Positions 24,101 through 35,165 of a stretch of DNA of 60,000 bases are shown here, in pieces (within the stretch, counting starts at the first letter, position 1; every line of letters begins with the position of its first letter). Origin of the DNA: Phoronis australis (Eukaryota > Phoronida > Phoronidae); the NCBI GenBank assembly GCA_002633005.1, contig NMRA01000168.1, positions 67,129 to 127,128 of the forward strand. Direction: 5' to 3'. The translations under genes were made by a program, and so were the position numbers. The notes under the pieces are model-generated. The model searched no databases. It had not been told where the DNA came from and was given only the letters and a program-made list of their open reading frames with translations.

Positions 24101-24467
24101 CAGCAAGTACACTGTCGCTCTACAGTGTGTGTAGTTCGAAGATTCACCAAAAGGACATACATCCAACAAGTGGAGAGTCCTAGCTTGGATAGCAGATAAG
24201 ACGTTTGATTACTTTGGTTGATTGATTGAAGTAATTTTTAAAGAGGGCGCTAGCGTAGTTACTCTTCTTTGTAGTTGATTACTTAATTAACAGCAGGTTT
24301 CACTTGTTTAATTAGGGGTTATCATATAATAAAATAATTACTGGGTTTGATTATTCACTTTCCATCTACGCACAATATCAAAGCATGGCTACCTTTCTAA
24401 CAAACTCACAATCAATATCTGACAATGTGTCTGTCATCGGCGAGACGTTGTGTACCTATTGCGCATA

Positions 24468-24738
24468 GACAGATTTAGGGGGGTCAGGGGGTCCGTTCCC
24501 CCTCCCCGTTGGCTGCCGCAAGCAAAATGAATCAGCAACAGCATGAAGCGTGCTGAAGTATTGAGCTCAGCAACTAGGGTCCCATTTTTTTAGTCCACCA
24601 ATGGTTTTCCAAACAGAAGGTCCATATAGTTGGCCCCTGCAACCTGCGGGCCGGCTGTGCCCATACAACTGCGCTTTGCCCAATTACCTAGGCAAAATGT
24701 TGGGTCCCCTTCACGATATCTTAGATCCACCACTGTTA
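24468..24738 (+). mobile_element. hAT-like non-autonomous element, copy B
   Basis: Begins CAGATTTAGGGGGG and ends CTTAGATCCACCACTG, a terminus of the CAGTGG(C/T)GGAT.TA type seen in other repeats of this window. The interior resembles 172-410 in opposite orientation. The open frame across it is not considered a gene. Confidence 0.55.
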
Positions 24739-25206
24739 CATCATTCCTTTGAGGTGTTACGTGCTTGTGGATGGTCACGTGGTCTCCTGGCATGAAATTT
24801 TCCTTACGTCAAATTTTCCTGAATAAGAAATTTTCCTGAGGTGTGAAGTTTTCATGACGTGTGAAATCTTCATGACGTAATAAATTTTGAGTACTAGCGT
24901 GATGATTTTTTGGTCCTGACGTGTTACGTTTTCGTCCTGACGTGATAAATTAGACATCCTGGCTCATAAATTTTGGGTTTTGAGTGTATTTTTGTTGCCG
25001 CAAAGAATTTAATTCTCGAATAAAATAGCTGTGTCCTAGATTTTTTTCTGCTATGGCTTTCCATAGTCAGCCTTCGTTGATAAAACATTCTATTTATTAG
25101 TGCCATCATTGTGCATCACACAAGACTGCCACCCTATATTCCTTGGTATACCAAACTCGTTTGTTTTTAAGTCCATGTCACAACTAACTGATTTTTTGCA
25201 CTGCAG

Positions 25207-25361
25207 AGAGCTTTTTTACTTACGGTGAAAATGGATACCTGTTCCTAAACAAAGTAAGGGGAAGTTACAATTACGCAGATGCCCAGACGCATTGTCGGTC
25301 GTTCAATGGGGAGGTGGTGGTACCTATTGATGACGCGGAAAACAGATGGATCACGGAAACG
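25207..25361 (+). CDS. C-type lectin gene, first exon of CTLD2
   Basis: Acceptor TTTTGCACTGCAG, donor ACG|GTAATG; enters in phase 1 and leaves in phase 0, exactly as in the CTLD1 counterpart. The translation reads SFFTYGENGYLFLNKV, then YNYADAQTHCRSFNGEVVVP and DDAENRWITET: beta1, the alpha1 helix with its Cys, the core strand and alpha2. The split codon formed with the preceding exon (A + AG) gives Lys with no stop, supporting CTLD1-CTLD2 tandem domains in one transcript. Confidence 0.88.
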
Positions 25362-25670
25362 GTAATGTGGTCATAGTAATTTGCATTCACCCTGAATTTT
25401 GGATTTCCTTTTGATCATTTTGATTTACATATGTATTTCGGAATGCTACGTTTATTGTGTATCTACAGTAAATTTCCATATTCGTAAAAAATACAGTGCT
25501 GGAATTTTCATTTCTCGGGAAGCATTGAGGTATAACTTACTGTTTTGCAATTTGTGGCATGTTTGACAAAGTATGCGTTAGCTAATAAAATTCTGCAACG
25601 AAACGTGTCACTTAAAATTACTAGCATTTTTACACATTGAATGTAAGTAAGAGTTCATTGTGTTTAATAG

Positions 25671-25776
25671 GCTTCGTCACTTGGAATTGCCTTCTCCATA
25701 TGGATTGGAGTTGATGACCAGGCAAACGAAGGAACATTTGTAGTCACAAGAAGTGGTGATCCACCGACGTACACAA
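25671..25776 (+). CDS. C-type lectin gene, middle exon of CTLD2
   Basis: Acceptor TGTTTAATAG, donor ACAA|GTAAGA; phase 0 in, phase 1 out. The translation has ASSLGIAFSIWIGVDDQANEG and TFVVTRSGDPPTYT, the WIG(V/L).D...EG.F signature of the CTLD core strand. It joins 25361 in phase 0 and 33046 in phase 1. Confidence 0.9.
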
Positions 25777-26988
25777 GTAAGAAGATTATGTTGTAAAATA
25801 CATGTCTGTATTGCCTCCCTAGACACTCGTCCAGCAATTTCGGTGAAATCTCTGCTTAGGGAAAGTAGACAGTGAGTTCTGTCCCATATTTCAACATTTC
25901 AACCTCTCCGACCAATCAGTTGGCAGTGGCAGCCATTTTGCTTGTAACCCTGATAGCATGAGGTCCGGATCATTCTCGCGAAACACTTTAATTCACGTGA
26001 TTTTGTGTGATTTTGTTTTTTGTTAGTTGCTTGCGTATGCATAAAGTACCTCTGGCATCATGCGCCACATGTAGTGTACATGCATGTATGCGTCCACTTA
26101 ACAATTAGTAGCAAAAAGTCCTGCGTTCAGAAAACGCGCTTCTTTTTAAAAGTAACGTTTCCTTCGATGCGTTTCCTTTAAAAGGGCAGAAATCCAATGA
26201 AACTCTAACTCACTTCTAATTTAATCAGTAAACAATCTTTTTAAAGCGTGTTGAAATTTTAGATTGTTTATTGATGTACCTAAACATCAGTAGGGGGGAA
26301 GTTTTTTTCAAGAATTGTGAGCAGGTCCTTTTGTGACCGTGATTCGGAAAATGTGGGCGAAAAATGGCGTGTTTCGTCAATGGAGATTTATCGAGACTGG
26401 GATCGAAACGCATTTGACACTGGGAATCGCGAAAAGGTCAAAACAACAGGAAATGGGAATGGGACCCCTCTTTCCCTCTCTCTGAACAGGTTAATGGTGA
26501 TTCTATTATCATCGGATATCCGTAGATCCGTGAATAAGGCTGTTATCTCGGTAAAATAGTTTAAACCCGCTACAAATTATCTTAGTGAGGTAATTTCTAT
26601 AAATTATTTCTAGATTGGGATGTGCTCAGAATAACTTCGATACAGCATCATTGAGTGCATGTGAAGATGGAGCGGAAGACCAAATTTCTGTCTAGTCTTC
26701 AGACGCTTTTCATGTAACAGACCCCTGTATTCAAAACATTAATTTTCCTTACAGATGTACTCTTTCCAATTATGTTCATTTTTGGCCATGACGGTCAAGG
26801 TTTTATAAAATTCCATCTTTATTACATGTGCTCGACGTTTCACAACTTCCACAGAGCTGTATTATTAAGAGAATGAATTCACACAACATGCGAAACATAC
26901 GGCGGGTAAATTACTGAGGCTATGTGAATAGCTGGATGTCATAGAATGACGACTTTCTATTGAGTTGGGGTTTGTGTGGAAGTAACGA
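25777..26988. other. Intron sequence, nothing recognised
   Basis: Only an 80-codon plus-strand frame without motifs is present. Confidence 0.35.
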
Positions 26989-27624
26989 AACATACCTTTT
27001 GCCTAAAGTAATCATCCCCTGTTGCATTCACGTGACCTTCACAAGTATTTGCAGTTAAAATTATATAAATCAGCTGTTAAATAACGCCTGCACGCAATCC
27101 TCTTTTAAATGTTCTTCTGATTGTTGCTTGACCCCATGTCGTATCAAGGTAGTACAATTCAACTTTCCCAATAGAGAAACAGAATCTAAGCATGATTAGA
27201 CATGTTATTATTCGATCGGGAGTGTGTGGCTACACTTCCACGATGCCGCTGCAACAATCACAAAAAATCGTGTACTGTTCTAACGGACATCAGAAGATGG
27301 CCGTTGACATTGGTAAATTAACTGAAATCGATGGTCAATCGAAGTCAACGGCCAATGCTCGCCGGCAGAAATCAATCAGCATTACCCAATGATCTGTCGA
27401 CGTTCTGTGATATTCTGCCGGATATTGAAAATTTTTAACTTTGGTCAATCGTTCACCGATTAATGCCGTCGTCCTCGATAGGCTCCTTCTCCATGGGATA
27501 ATGGCGCGACTGTCGCCTGATTTGGCCATTTATCGCTTGCTGCGAATTCACAGTATCTGTGCCGTCGGAGTTCTGAGTTCTGTCTCTACGCCTAGAAAAG
27601 GCTTGTAGCCAGGGGAAGTGGCGG
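26989..27624. repeat. 636-bp block duplicated across an N, copy 1
   Basis: Runs up to the base before the N at 27625 and is repeated from the base after it (27626-28261) with a handful of substitutions. This is the signature of two overlapping allelic contigs that were not merged. The 66-codon frame inside is present in both copies but has no recognisable domain. Confidence 0.9.
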
Positions 27625-27625
27625 N

Positions 27626-28261
27626 AACATACCTTTTGCCTAAAGTAATCATCCCCTGTTGCATTCACGTGACCTTCACAAGTATTTGCAGTTAAAATTA
27701 TATAAATCAGCTGTTAAATAACGCCTGCACGCAATCCTCTTTTAAATGTTCTTCTGATTGTTGCTTGACCCCATGTCTTATCAAAGTAGTACAATTCAAC
27801 TTTCCCAATAGAGAAACAGAATCTAAGCATGATTAGACATGTTATTATTCGATCGGGAGTGTGTGGCTACACTTCCACGATGCCGCTGCAACAATCACAA
27901 AAAATCGTGTACTGTTCTAACGGACATCGGAAGATGGCCGTTGACGTTGGTAAATTAACTGAAATCGATGGTCAATCGAAGTCAACGGCCAATGCTCGCC
28001 GGCAGAAATCAATCAGCATTACCCAATGATCTGTCGACGTTCTGTGATATTCTGCCGGATATTGAACATTTTTAACTTTGGTCAATCGTTCACCGATTAA
28101 TGCCGTCGTCCTCGATAGGCTCCTTCTCCATGAGATAATGGCGCGACTGTCGCCTGATTTGGCCATTTATCGCTTGCTGCGAATTCACAGTATCTGTGCC
28201 GTCGGAGTTCTGAGTTCTGTCTCTACGCCTAGAAAAGGCTTGTAGCCAGGGGAAGTGGCGG
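27626..28261. repeat. 636-bp block duplicated across an N, copy 2
   Basis: Offset of 637 bases from copy 1, nearly identical throughout. It continues into unique sequence after 28261. Confidence 0.9.
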
Positions 28262-29170
28262 GTGCAGACGCACCTTTTCCCACTGGCAGTTAGGCCCGCT
28301 CATGACACCGCGAACGGGCAGTTTAGGTCCTCCTCAATCTGAGTCAGAACAATGTTCGTTTTTAAACTACTCAAAAATTAAGTTTACCATATGTTTCTGC
28401 TTTTAAATTCTAAGATAATGAGAAAATGTTCATAATTACTTCTTCCATGTGGTCATACCTTTCTCAGACGTCTGCCAATTTGCACAAACGTAAGAGTCAA
28501 TTTGATTAATAAGTTAAGGATTTTTGTCCTACGTGAGAGAACTGGTTTTAAGAAAGACACGAATCAAAAATGACTGTAAAAATGACAGATTTGAGCAGTG
28601 CCGGTTCACGATTTCACAGAGGATCGTGAGCTTTAAAAGGATCTTTCAGGACACCGTTTATGTGGATCAAATTAATATAAAGCTCATTTGTGCTTGAAAC
28701 TGTCGACCTGATAAGCAAATTTCTGTACCAGTCTTATCAACTAATAATGATTTTAAACAGTCGAATAGTAGCAACATTAAACCCGATTTTCTGTCAAAAA
28801 ACGTTATGTTATTGGTCTGAAATTGTTCCTTTGTCAAACTGGGGATAGTTTCAGGGCTTCATTTCGTTTTTTTTTTTCAAACTAGACGTGACTTGAAAAA
28901 TAATGAGCTTGGTCTGAAAAAAATAGAACTCTCCGTTCTTCTCGAGCTTAGAGATCACTTCAACACTGTTAGTAAGTGGACCATGAGCTTTAGGGGAATT
29001 TTCAGGAGTACTGCCACCTGGCAATTTACATTTTTCTAAATAAAGTATTTCTAATTAATAATTTGAAAAAAATCCACACTTTTTAAAACTTGTACGTTTT
29101 TCGTAAGAACAACTTAATGGATTTAATTTCTGCAAATGTTTACCAACATATTGCGTTTTAAGTAACAGCA
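28262..29170. other. Intron sequence, nothing recognised
   Basis: AT-rich, with no motif-bearing frame or repeat recognised. Confidence 0.35.
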
Positions 29171-30792
29171 TTAAAGGAGAATGCCACCCGATTTAATTAG
29201 TTTTTTTTACCGTCTTAATCGGTCTATATCCACATCGCCACTTAAATGGTCGACCTTACCTTGCCGAGAGGTGTCGCGTGAGAAACGACGCAGCGACGTC
29301 AGTGGTTCGTCTGCAAAGTTAATGCCGCTACATTGCGGTGCATCGTTCCCGCTTGTCCGAACTATGAAGCTGCGAAGAAAGCGGGTATATCGTTTTTTCG
29401 ACTTCCTGGAGAGCCCGAAATGCTTAGGAAGTGGCTCGCGGTAGCAAAGAATGAAAGGTACGCTGTTAATAGCAAGTATGAGGCCGTGAATCATTCTCTC
29501 CGTGTCTGTGGCCGCCATTTCGTTGACAGTGATTTCTCTGACGAATTCCGGCTTACCAAAGAACTATCCATGCATTTCGTTGTCTGTGCATGTTCACGGC
29601 GCCTCTGTAGTATTTCTTGATTAGTGTATTCCGGTTCGAACAGATAGCCTGTGAAACCTAACGTTCCGAGCAGTGAAGTCGTTGTCGGGTGAGCTCTTGA
29701 CTAAGTCGGTATTGGCGCCGGGCGAGTTGCCATGTATTCTGCGTTCTGTTTCAAAGTGAATCATTCTCATCCTAACTAATGCTTATATCAAAGTGAAACA
29801 AAATCTGTTTCATTAGATGCAATTGGTAATGCCTTTGCAGTATTCGTGAGTGGAAATGCTGAGAAGCCAGCAATGAATAAACCACTGGTGTTACCGGCTT
29901 TTGATGTCGGCAATAAAGGTAATTGACCGGGTACCGAGGCCGTGTGAGCGCATGCTAATTCAGTGTTTGCTGACAGAAAACTGCTGTGAAACAATTACTC
30001 GATTTTATATGCTGTGGTCACATGTTAATGCAATCTTTATACAAATACATTATTCAAATCATTGTTAATGTACAACCGTTGCCCTGACGGTCTGTAGAAA
30101 GGGAACCCGACTTCGCGGCCCCCGACAAGCAAGTAGATTTTCAGTTTCGTGGCTAATTCACGTAATTAATTCGGTGCACATTATTTCTTTGACTCACTAT
30201 TAGTCTTTTCGGGAATGGAGGTTTAGTTTCCAACTCAAGCTGGTTTATGTTCGTGCCAGTCCCGGCAGCCGCGAGGGGCCTGATAGGGTTCCGAGCCACT
30301 GGCCGGGATAACAAGCGTTCTGTGTGTTTAGAAATTAAAAAATCACAAGATCTAGATTCTCTTGTCTGTATTTCACGGAAGAATACTTCGAATTTATCTC
30401 CGAACAGACCCCAAACTCCTGCTACGGACCTTGGTAAATTGGCCTGCCGAACTTTGTGGGCTACGGTGTGTCCAAATACCAATAAATCCGCAACAGCGAA
30501 ATAAACAACATGTTTTTGCAAGAACTCGGTGTATTTTTAAGGGTTTTACATCGAAGTTTGATGATTAATTGGTGTTAAACGATGACTTCAAGCGATAAGC
30601 TGACATCAATAACCAGTGTTGTGAACTGCTGAACAGACTGCGTGTGAAACCAATGACGTCATTGGATAATTTCAACACCTCCGTCTGCCGTCAGATGTCA
30701 GGTAACGCGAACGAACGTGCCGTTATCGAGTAGAGCTACTCGATCTAAATTGATACAAAATAGGTTGTTTTTTGGGTGGCATGCTCCTTTAA
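29171..30792 (+). mobile_element. TTAA-flanked DNA transposon carrying a THAP domain (Kolobok-like)
   Basis: Both edges are TTAA (29171-29174, 30789-30792). The inverted ends read AGGAGAATGCCACCC on the left and, complemented, AGGAGCATGCCACCC on the right. The 1.6 kb interior encodes a THAP zinc finger and no visible catalytic domain. TTAA target duplications together with THAP-bearing transposases are known from the Kolobok superfamily; piggyBac also uses TTAA but is not known for THAP. The element is probably an internally deleted derivative. Confidence 0.65.
29333..29620 (+). pseudogene. THAP-type zinc finger fragment
   Basis: The frame shows the C2-C-H zinc ligands of a THAP domain: C-I-V-P-A-C at its start, then GISFFRLPGEPEMLRKWL, and the C-x2-H pair in VCGRHFVDSDFSDEF. 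THAP domains bind DNA sequence-specifically and occur in cellular factors and in P, Kolobok and related transposases. No ATG precedes the first Cys in frame (an upstream TGA limits it), and the C-terminal AVP motif is replaced by unrelated residues before the stop. It is therefore probably a fragment, or an exon reached by splicing. It lies inside the TTAA element. Confidence 0.7.
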
Positions 30793-31499
30793 CCAATCAC
30801 TGGTACCCTTGGTAGATTCCTAGTGTACAGCTACCTCGAGTACCACAATAACAAATTCTTGGCTGGTAAGCTAAAAGTACCATTAAAACTATCTAGCCAA
30901 AGTTAGGAATGTTTTCCATCTTTTAAGATCAGATTTAAAAATTTGGTCGTGACAAGGCAATCCATGAAAATATTGCTAGCATGCAAAACATGGTCAGAAT
31001 ATTTTTCGCAGTTTCCAGGGTCTTGAAAAAAACATTCAACTTGTTGAGGATTTAATCAATCGTGTAGATTAGAATTACGAAAATTTGTGTATTATGCTCT
31101 GCTTAGTTTGAAAAAATGACGTCAGGGACGAAAGGGAATCATTTGAAAATAATTTCAGTTAAGCTGGCTTGCGCTAAAATTCATGTTGTACTGATTTGAA
31201 CAAAAATGAAGACCAACGAGTATCTAACTTGTCTGCGAGCAATGTACTATAAATAATTTCATTGTTTTTTATCTCTACAACATAAATTACTGAAGGAACA
31301 TACCCACCAGTGAGGAGAAATGAAACTATGTTTGGCATTTCTTATGTTTTCATAAAAAATTCCAACTATTCCATAACACATAATTGGTAGTTTATTTCAA
31401 CAAGTGCCCAACGTAATAAATTTTGGTTGATATCACTTCTACAGTGTATCACATACGTTTATTTGTATTAAAGGCCTCCGGCCCAAAGTACAGTAATCA
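30793..31499. other. Intron sequence, nothing recognised
   Basis: No coding or repeat signature was identified between the THAP transposon and the LINE remnant. Confidence 0.35.
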
Positions 31500-32650
31500 T
31501 AAATTAAACACGCATATTTGCACACGCAGTCAACCCATTTAAGAGGTGTTCTCTTCTTTTAAGGGCAAAATGCACATACCAGTATTTAATAACAGACATA
31601 TCTGGATTAGCTGGCAGGCGTTTACAGGATTCTTGAGTTCGGTGCTTCCACTGAAATTCTTGACTTAATTTCATTGAGGGGTATTCATCCTCTACAAGAC
31701 CATCATTTCAAATCAAACATAATCGCATGTGACACCTGGATTCAACCACATCTCATAAAAACCGTATTTATCATTTTGACTAAAATTGACTAACAGAAGA
31801 TACCCAAATATTTGTTCCGTTTCATTCTAAACCACCTAATTTGTCATAAGACGTTTTAGCGTATCTAGTATGTGGAATTTTCAACATCTGTAGCCAATAT
31901 TTAACACATGTGACATAACACTTTGCATAGAGCGGATAAATTCCACAAGAGCAATTTTAAAGAATTTAACATAATGCTTTTAAGCCATTCATATTCTTTA
32001 AATGCCCAAATTTCGTCACCGTAGCACATAGTTGGCACAGCAATTTTATCACACAGTTCTCAAGTGATAGACTTCCGCGCTTCAGTTTTTAATTTTAGAG
32101 ACAGACATACAAGCAGCTTTATAAACTTGACGTGCCAGATTCTTAGTTGCTTTGAACCAAACTAATGTTGGTGTAAAAAATAATCCAAGATATTATATTG
32201 AAAGGCAATCTCTACTAGTTGATTTCCATAATACCACTTCTCATACGCTCTGAGTGGCCCATTTCTAAAAGCAATGATCTTAGTTTTTTTCACGTTTAAA
32301 TGCACGCCCCAAGAACAGCAATAATCATGAAGACAGTTAAACATACTTTGCAAATTTTAAAATGTGAGTGCTCGAGCACAGAACCGTGTCATCAGCATAC
32401 AACAGCGATTTGACTTCCGTCACATCTTTATTGAGATAAATCCTTCTAATGTTTTGGGCATTATCTAGGACTTCCGTAAATTCGTTCAGATACATGATAA
32501 ACAATAGTGGGCTGATCATACACCCTTATCTGGTGCCGACAGAACAGTCAAACAAGTCGGTTAACACTTCTCGAGTCCTTACACATGAACGTAATTTTCT
32601 GTACATATATTTCATAGACACTGGTTTTTAGTAATCTATATCATAGCAGC
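31500..32650 (-). mobile_element. LINE (CR1/L2-like) reverse-transcriptase remnant
   Basis: On the minus strand a frameshifted series of RT motifs appears in the correct order: SPLLFIMYLNEF (about 32515), SLLYADDTVLCSS with the catalytic YADD (about 32405), LHDYCCSWGVHLNVKKTKI (about 32300), then the post-RT segment LCDKIAVPTMCYGDEIWAF (about 32050). Several frame changes and stops make it non-functional. The order and spacing identify a non-LTR retrotransposon; assignment to CR1/L2 rests on the post-RT motif and is tentative. Confidence 0.75.
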
Positions 32651-33045
32651 ATGAGAGGAAGTCTGTCAAAAGCCTTCGAAAAGTTAGCCTTTATGAAACT
32701 CTAGAGTTCTGTTGGTACATGTTTTACCCTAACACTTGTCAAAACAACTTAAGCAAAATAAAACTGAAAACACACTTTGCCACAAACAACATCAGTTGTA
32801 CAACTGAATATGAAAGGTGACAGTGGTTCATTAACCAAACTCATCGGCAAATTACTATTAAATGTCCAACTTTACATTCAAATAGGGCATCTAGGAATGA
32901 GATGAAAAACGTATTCATGGGACAGTTTTGAGCTCTCACTGTGAGCATAAAACTCCCGTCATGTGAGAATTGGTTACTTAATCATTTATTTGATGGCAAT
33001 TCGGTATATTGAGAGGCAGTCATCAATTTAATCATTTATGCGCAG

Positions 33046-33168
33046 ATTGGGGTGGAGGTGAACCAAACAATGTTGGAGGTTCTGAGGACTGCGTGACGTT
33101 AACTAATGCAGGAATTTGGAATGACATCCACTGCTCCAATGAATACAGTCTTGTATGTCAAATACCAG
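33046..33168 (+). CDS. C-type lectin gene, last exon of CTLD2 with EPN and WND motifs
   Basis: Acceptor TTTATGCGCAG, donor CCAG|GTAAAG; both ends phase 1. The translation reads (N)WGGGEPNNVGGSEDC, then GIWNDIHCSNEYSLVCQIP. EPN in the long loop and WND on beta4, with the acidic residue before the third Cys, are the calcium and sugar ligands of mannose-type CTLDs. This domain is therefore predicted to be a working calcium-dependent lectin, unlike CTLD1. It is separated from the preceding exon by a 7.3 kb intron that holds the duplicated block, the THAP element and the LINE. Confidence 0.9.
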
Positions 33169-33263
33169 GTAAAGTACAGGTGTGCGCTCTCTGTAACAAC
33201 ACAGTAATAGCGTTTTTCATCTTTTGCCAAGCGACTGTGAGTTTTGTGTCTTTTAATTACCAG

Positions 33264-33308
33264 AATTTAAGAAAAAATCAAATAAACCAAACCAGAACAA
33301 TAAGTATG
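33264..33308 (+). CDS. Probable 15-codon linker exon of the lectin gene
   Basis: Acceptor TTTTAATTACCAG and a strong donor GTACGT bound 45 bases. Joined in phase 1 to the CTLD2 end they read E-FKKKSNKPNQNNKY. The length is a multiple of three, and entry and exit phases match the rest of the gene. The evidence is splice sites and phase only; there is no domain. Confidence 0.4.
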
Positions 33309-33589
33309 GTACGTCTTTTTTCAAAAGCCACAAACGGTACGGGCGCAGTGTGGAATGAGGCAAAAGATTAGGTAATGTAACAGAAGGAAACGGTATATTT
33401 TGCATTGTGCACATCTCGGGTTTACTCATGTTCGCGGACTGGACGGCTGGTCGGTCGACTTCCTTGTCTATTCTTACCTAACGTTACATTATATAATTTG
33501 TCTCAATAAGCTTTATCCCACACTCATGAACGACCTACGCCCGTGATGTTCGAAACTTTTTGAAATAAGCTCGTATTTGTTTACATCAG

Positions 33590-34450
33590 TTTTATGCGCC
33601 TACATGTTCATGTGGGTGCTTGTTGCCCTCATCTCTGCCTGGCGTCCGCTGCTGTATCTTGTAAACGTCTTGTTTGCCGGCTCTTAATTGGCAGATGCGT
33701 TCCTATGAAGCTGATGACCGACAATAACGAGTTTCGGACCGATCAGACTACATTTCTGTCACTAGTGGCAATTTTAGTTATTTTAAGTTTGCCTCAGTGT
33801 CTTTGAAATTCTTTGATGAATTTTCAAGAAGTTTTGGAATAGACTTCTGTCATAGAGACTACCACGCTTTTACATTTTTGGACGGATTTGACGTATTCTG
33901 GGTTACCTGGTGGGACTTTTAAAGATTCTTGAGTATGTTTTTGACGTTTGCCCCTGTATCCGCCAAACCGCTCATTAAGGCTCATTATCAAAATCGGCGG
34001 ATGTGTTTCTGATGAGAAGACCGTGGTTGACGTTGATTTGGCGCCCCTAACTTATGGCACTTTTTTGCGTCCGTGGCTGTATCTTTTCAACCCTATGGAC
34101 GACCTTTGTGATGTAGTGGTGATTGTGTATTTTAGACATCATTGTTGAGTTCCTGACTCCTTTGCATGCGTGATCTTAATGAACTTTTTTAGTTATGAAA
34201 TTTTTGAGTTTTTCCTCAGAAAATGTGACAATGACTGCCAACTGATGGCTCTGACTATAGCTGTAGTCCCCAGTAGTCATTTTAGTTTTTACGTTTGCCT
34301 CTGTATTCTTAGAGGTGTTGGGCGGATTTATATGAAATTTGGCAATTCGTTTTTGTGTTAGAAAAAACGACGATGTGGTTCTAATTTCTGACAAGTTAGA
34401 CGCATTCTTTGTTAACTCAGTAATGGTCATTTTTACGATACTACAAACAC
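33590..34450. repeat. Degenerate repeats about 300 bp apart
   Basis: GCGTCCG(C/T).GCTGTATCTT occurs near 33642 and 34068. (A/C)GTTTGCC(C/T)CTGTAT(C/T)C occurs near 33944 and 34290, with a diverged form near 33786. The short open frames here follow the repeat. A related tract may exist at 55240-55760. Confidence 0.45.
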
Positions 34451-34604
34451 CCCTAGAATCACACCGTTTGCGGTGCAGTCGGGCTTACATTTCAGCGCTT
34501 CGCATTGCTCTTGTATAATTTTTTATTGTTTTGGTCGGTAAAGGATACCTCCTTCTTCAACCAACAAAAACGGAAAAACATGTGTGAGGGCCAGTGTTAT
34601 TAAC

Positions 34605-35165
34605 AAAAAGGCGTCCCCCAGACACTCGCTGGTTCCCTGCTTGTCACTAGGTGGTAGAGAGCACGCAGGTATCATTTATTTTTGCGGCGTTTCTGATTAG
34701 CTGGTCGAATTCTCAATAGGTAGCGCTTTACGCAAATAAACTGGCATGGCTGATGGAGGAAGTGTAAATTTGGTCTGTTGTACAGAAAAACCGATGCTTA
34801 ATTCATGTTCAAGAAATGTGAATCCCAGAAAATTGTGGTTGCGCCTTTTCGGGGTGCATCTTTCTACTGTTGTTCGACTTTTGTTTACGTTGCTGTCCTG
34901 TATTGACACAGCATAACACGCCGGTTAAATCGGCCAGATGTGTGTCTATTGTACGCTTCAAGCACGCGGCTATTAAACATTACTGCAGAAACGAAATAGT
35001 TGCTGTTGCGCTACTTGCATGACAAGGATAAAATTCGCACATAGTCCATCATTTTCTTTCTTTGTTGTAAAGCTAAGGATACATCAACCAGTGATAAAGC
35101 ACGTGCTACTGCATGATACTTGGGTGCTCTCTACTCGCAAGGAACCAGCGAGTCCCCAGACAGAG
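34605..35165. mobile_element. MITE-like element with about 60-bp inverted ends
   Basis: The left end CCCCCAGACACTCGCTGGTTCC...GAGAGCACGCAGGTATCAT is matched in inverted orientation by ATGATACTTGGGTGCTCTCT...GGAACCAGCGAGTCCCCAGAC on the right. The roughly 560-bp unit has no coding capacity. Confidence 0.7.

Larger units (their letters stand above)
23420..24960. mobile_element. Possible composite element with inverted ends and tandem TGACGTG motifs
   Basis: GCCAGGAGACCACGTGAC near 23495-23512 is matched in inverted orientation by GTCACGTGGTCTCCTGGC near 24774-24793. Outside each copy are AAATTT-containing spacers (AGGAGAAAATTT on the left; AAATTTTCCT, CATGACGTGTGAAAT, CCTGACGTG on the right). 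The right arm repeats a TGACGTG/TGAGGTG word about eight times between 24784 and 24955. Inside lie a dispersed repeat, a 68-bp tandem repeat and a hAT-like element, which suggests repeated nesting. Confidence 0.5.

Noticed and set aside
27192-28029. Two matching 66-codon frames considered as a conserved small gene
   Set aside because: They are the same sequence duplicated across the N at 27625, so the repetition is not independent evidence of coding.
30153-30521. 122-codon minus-strand frame within the TTAA element
   Set aside because: Overlaps an equally open plus-strand frame and shows no domain; probably chance in GC-richer transposon sequence.
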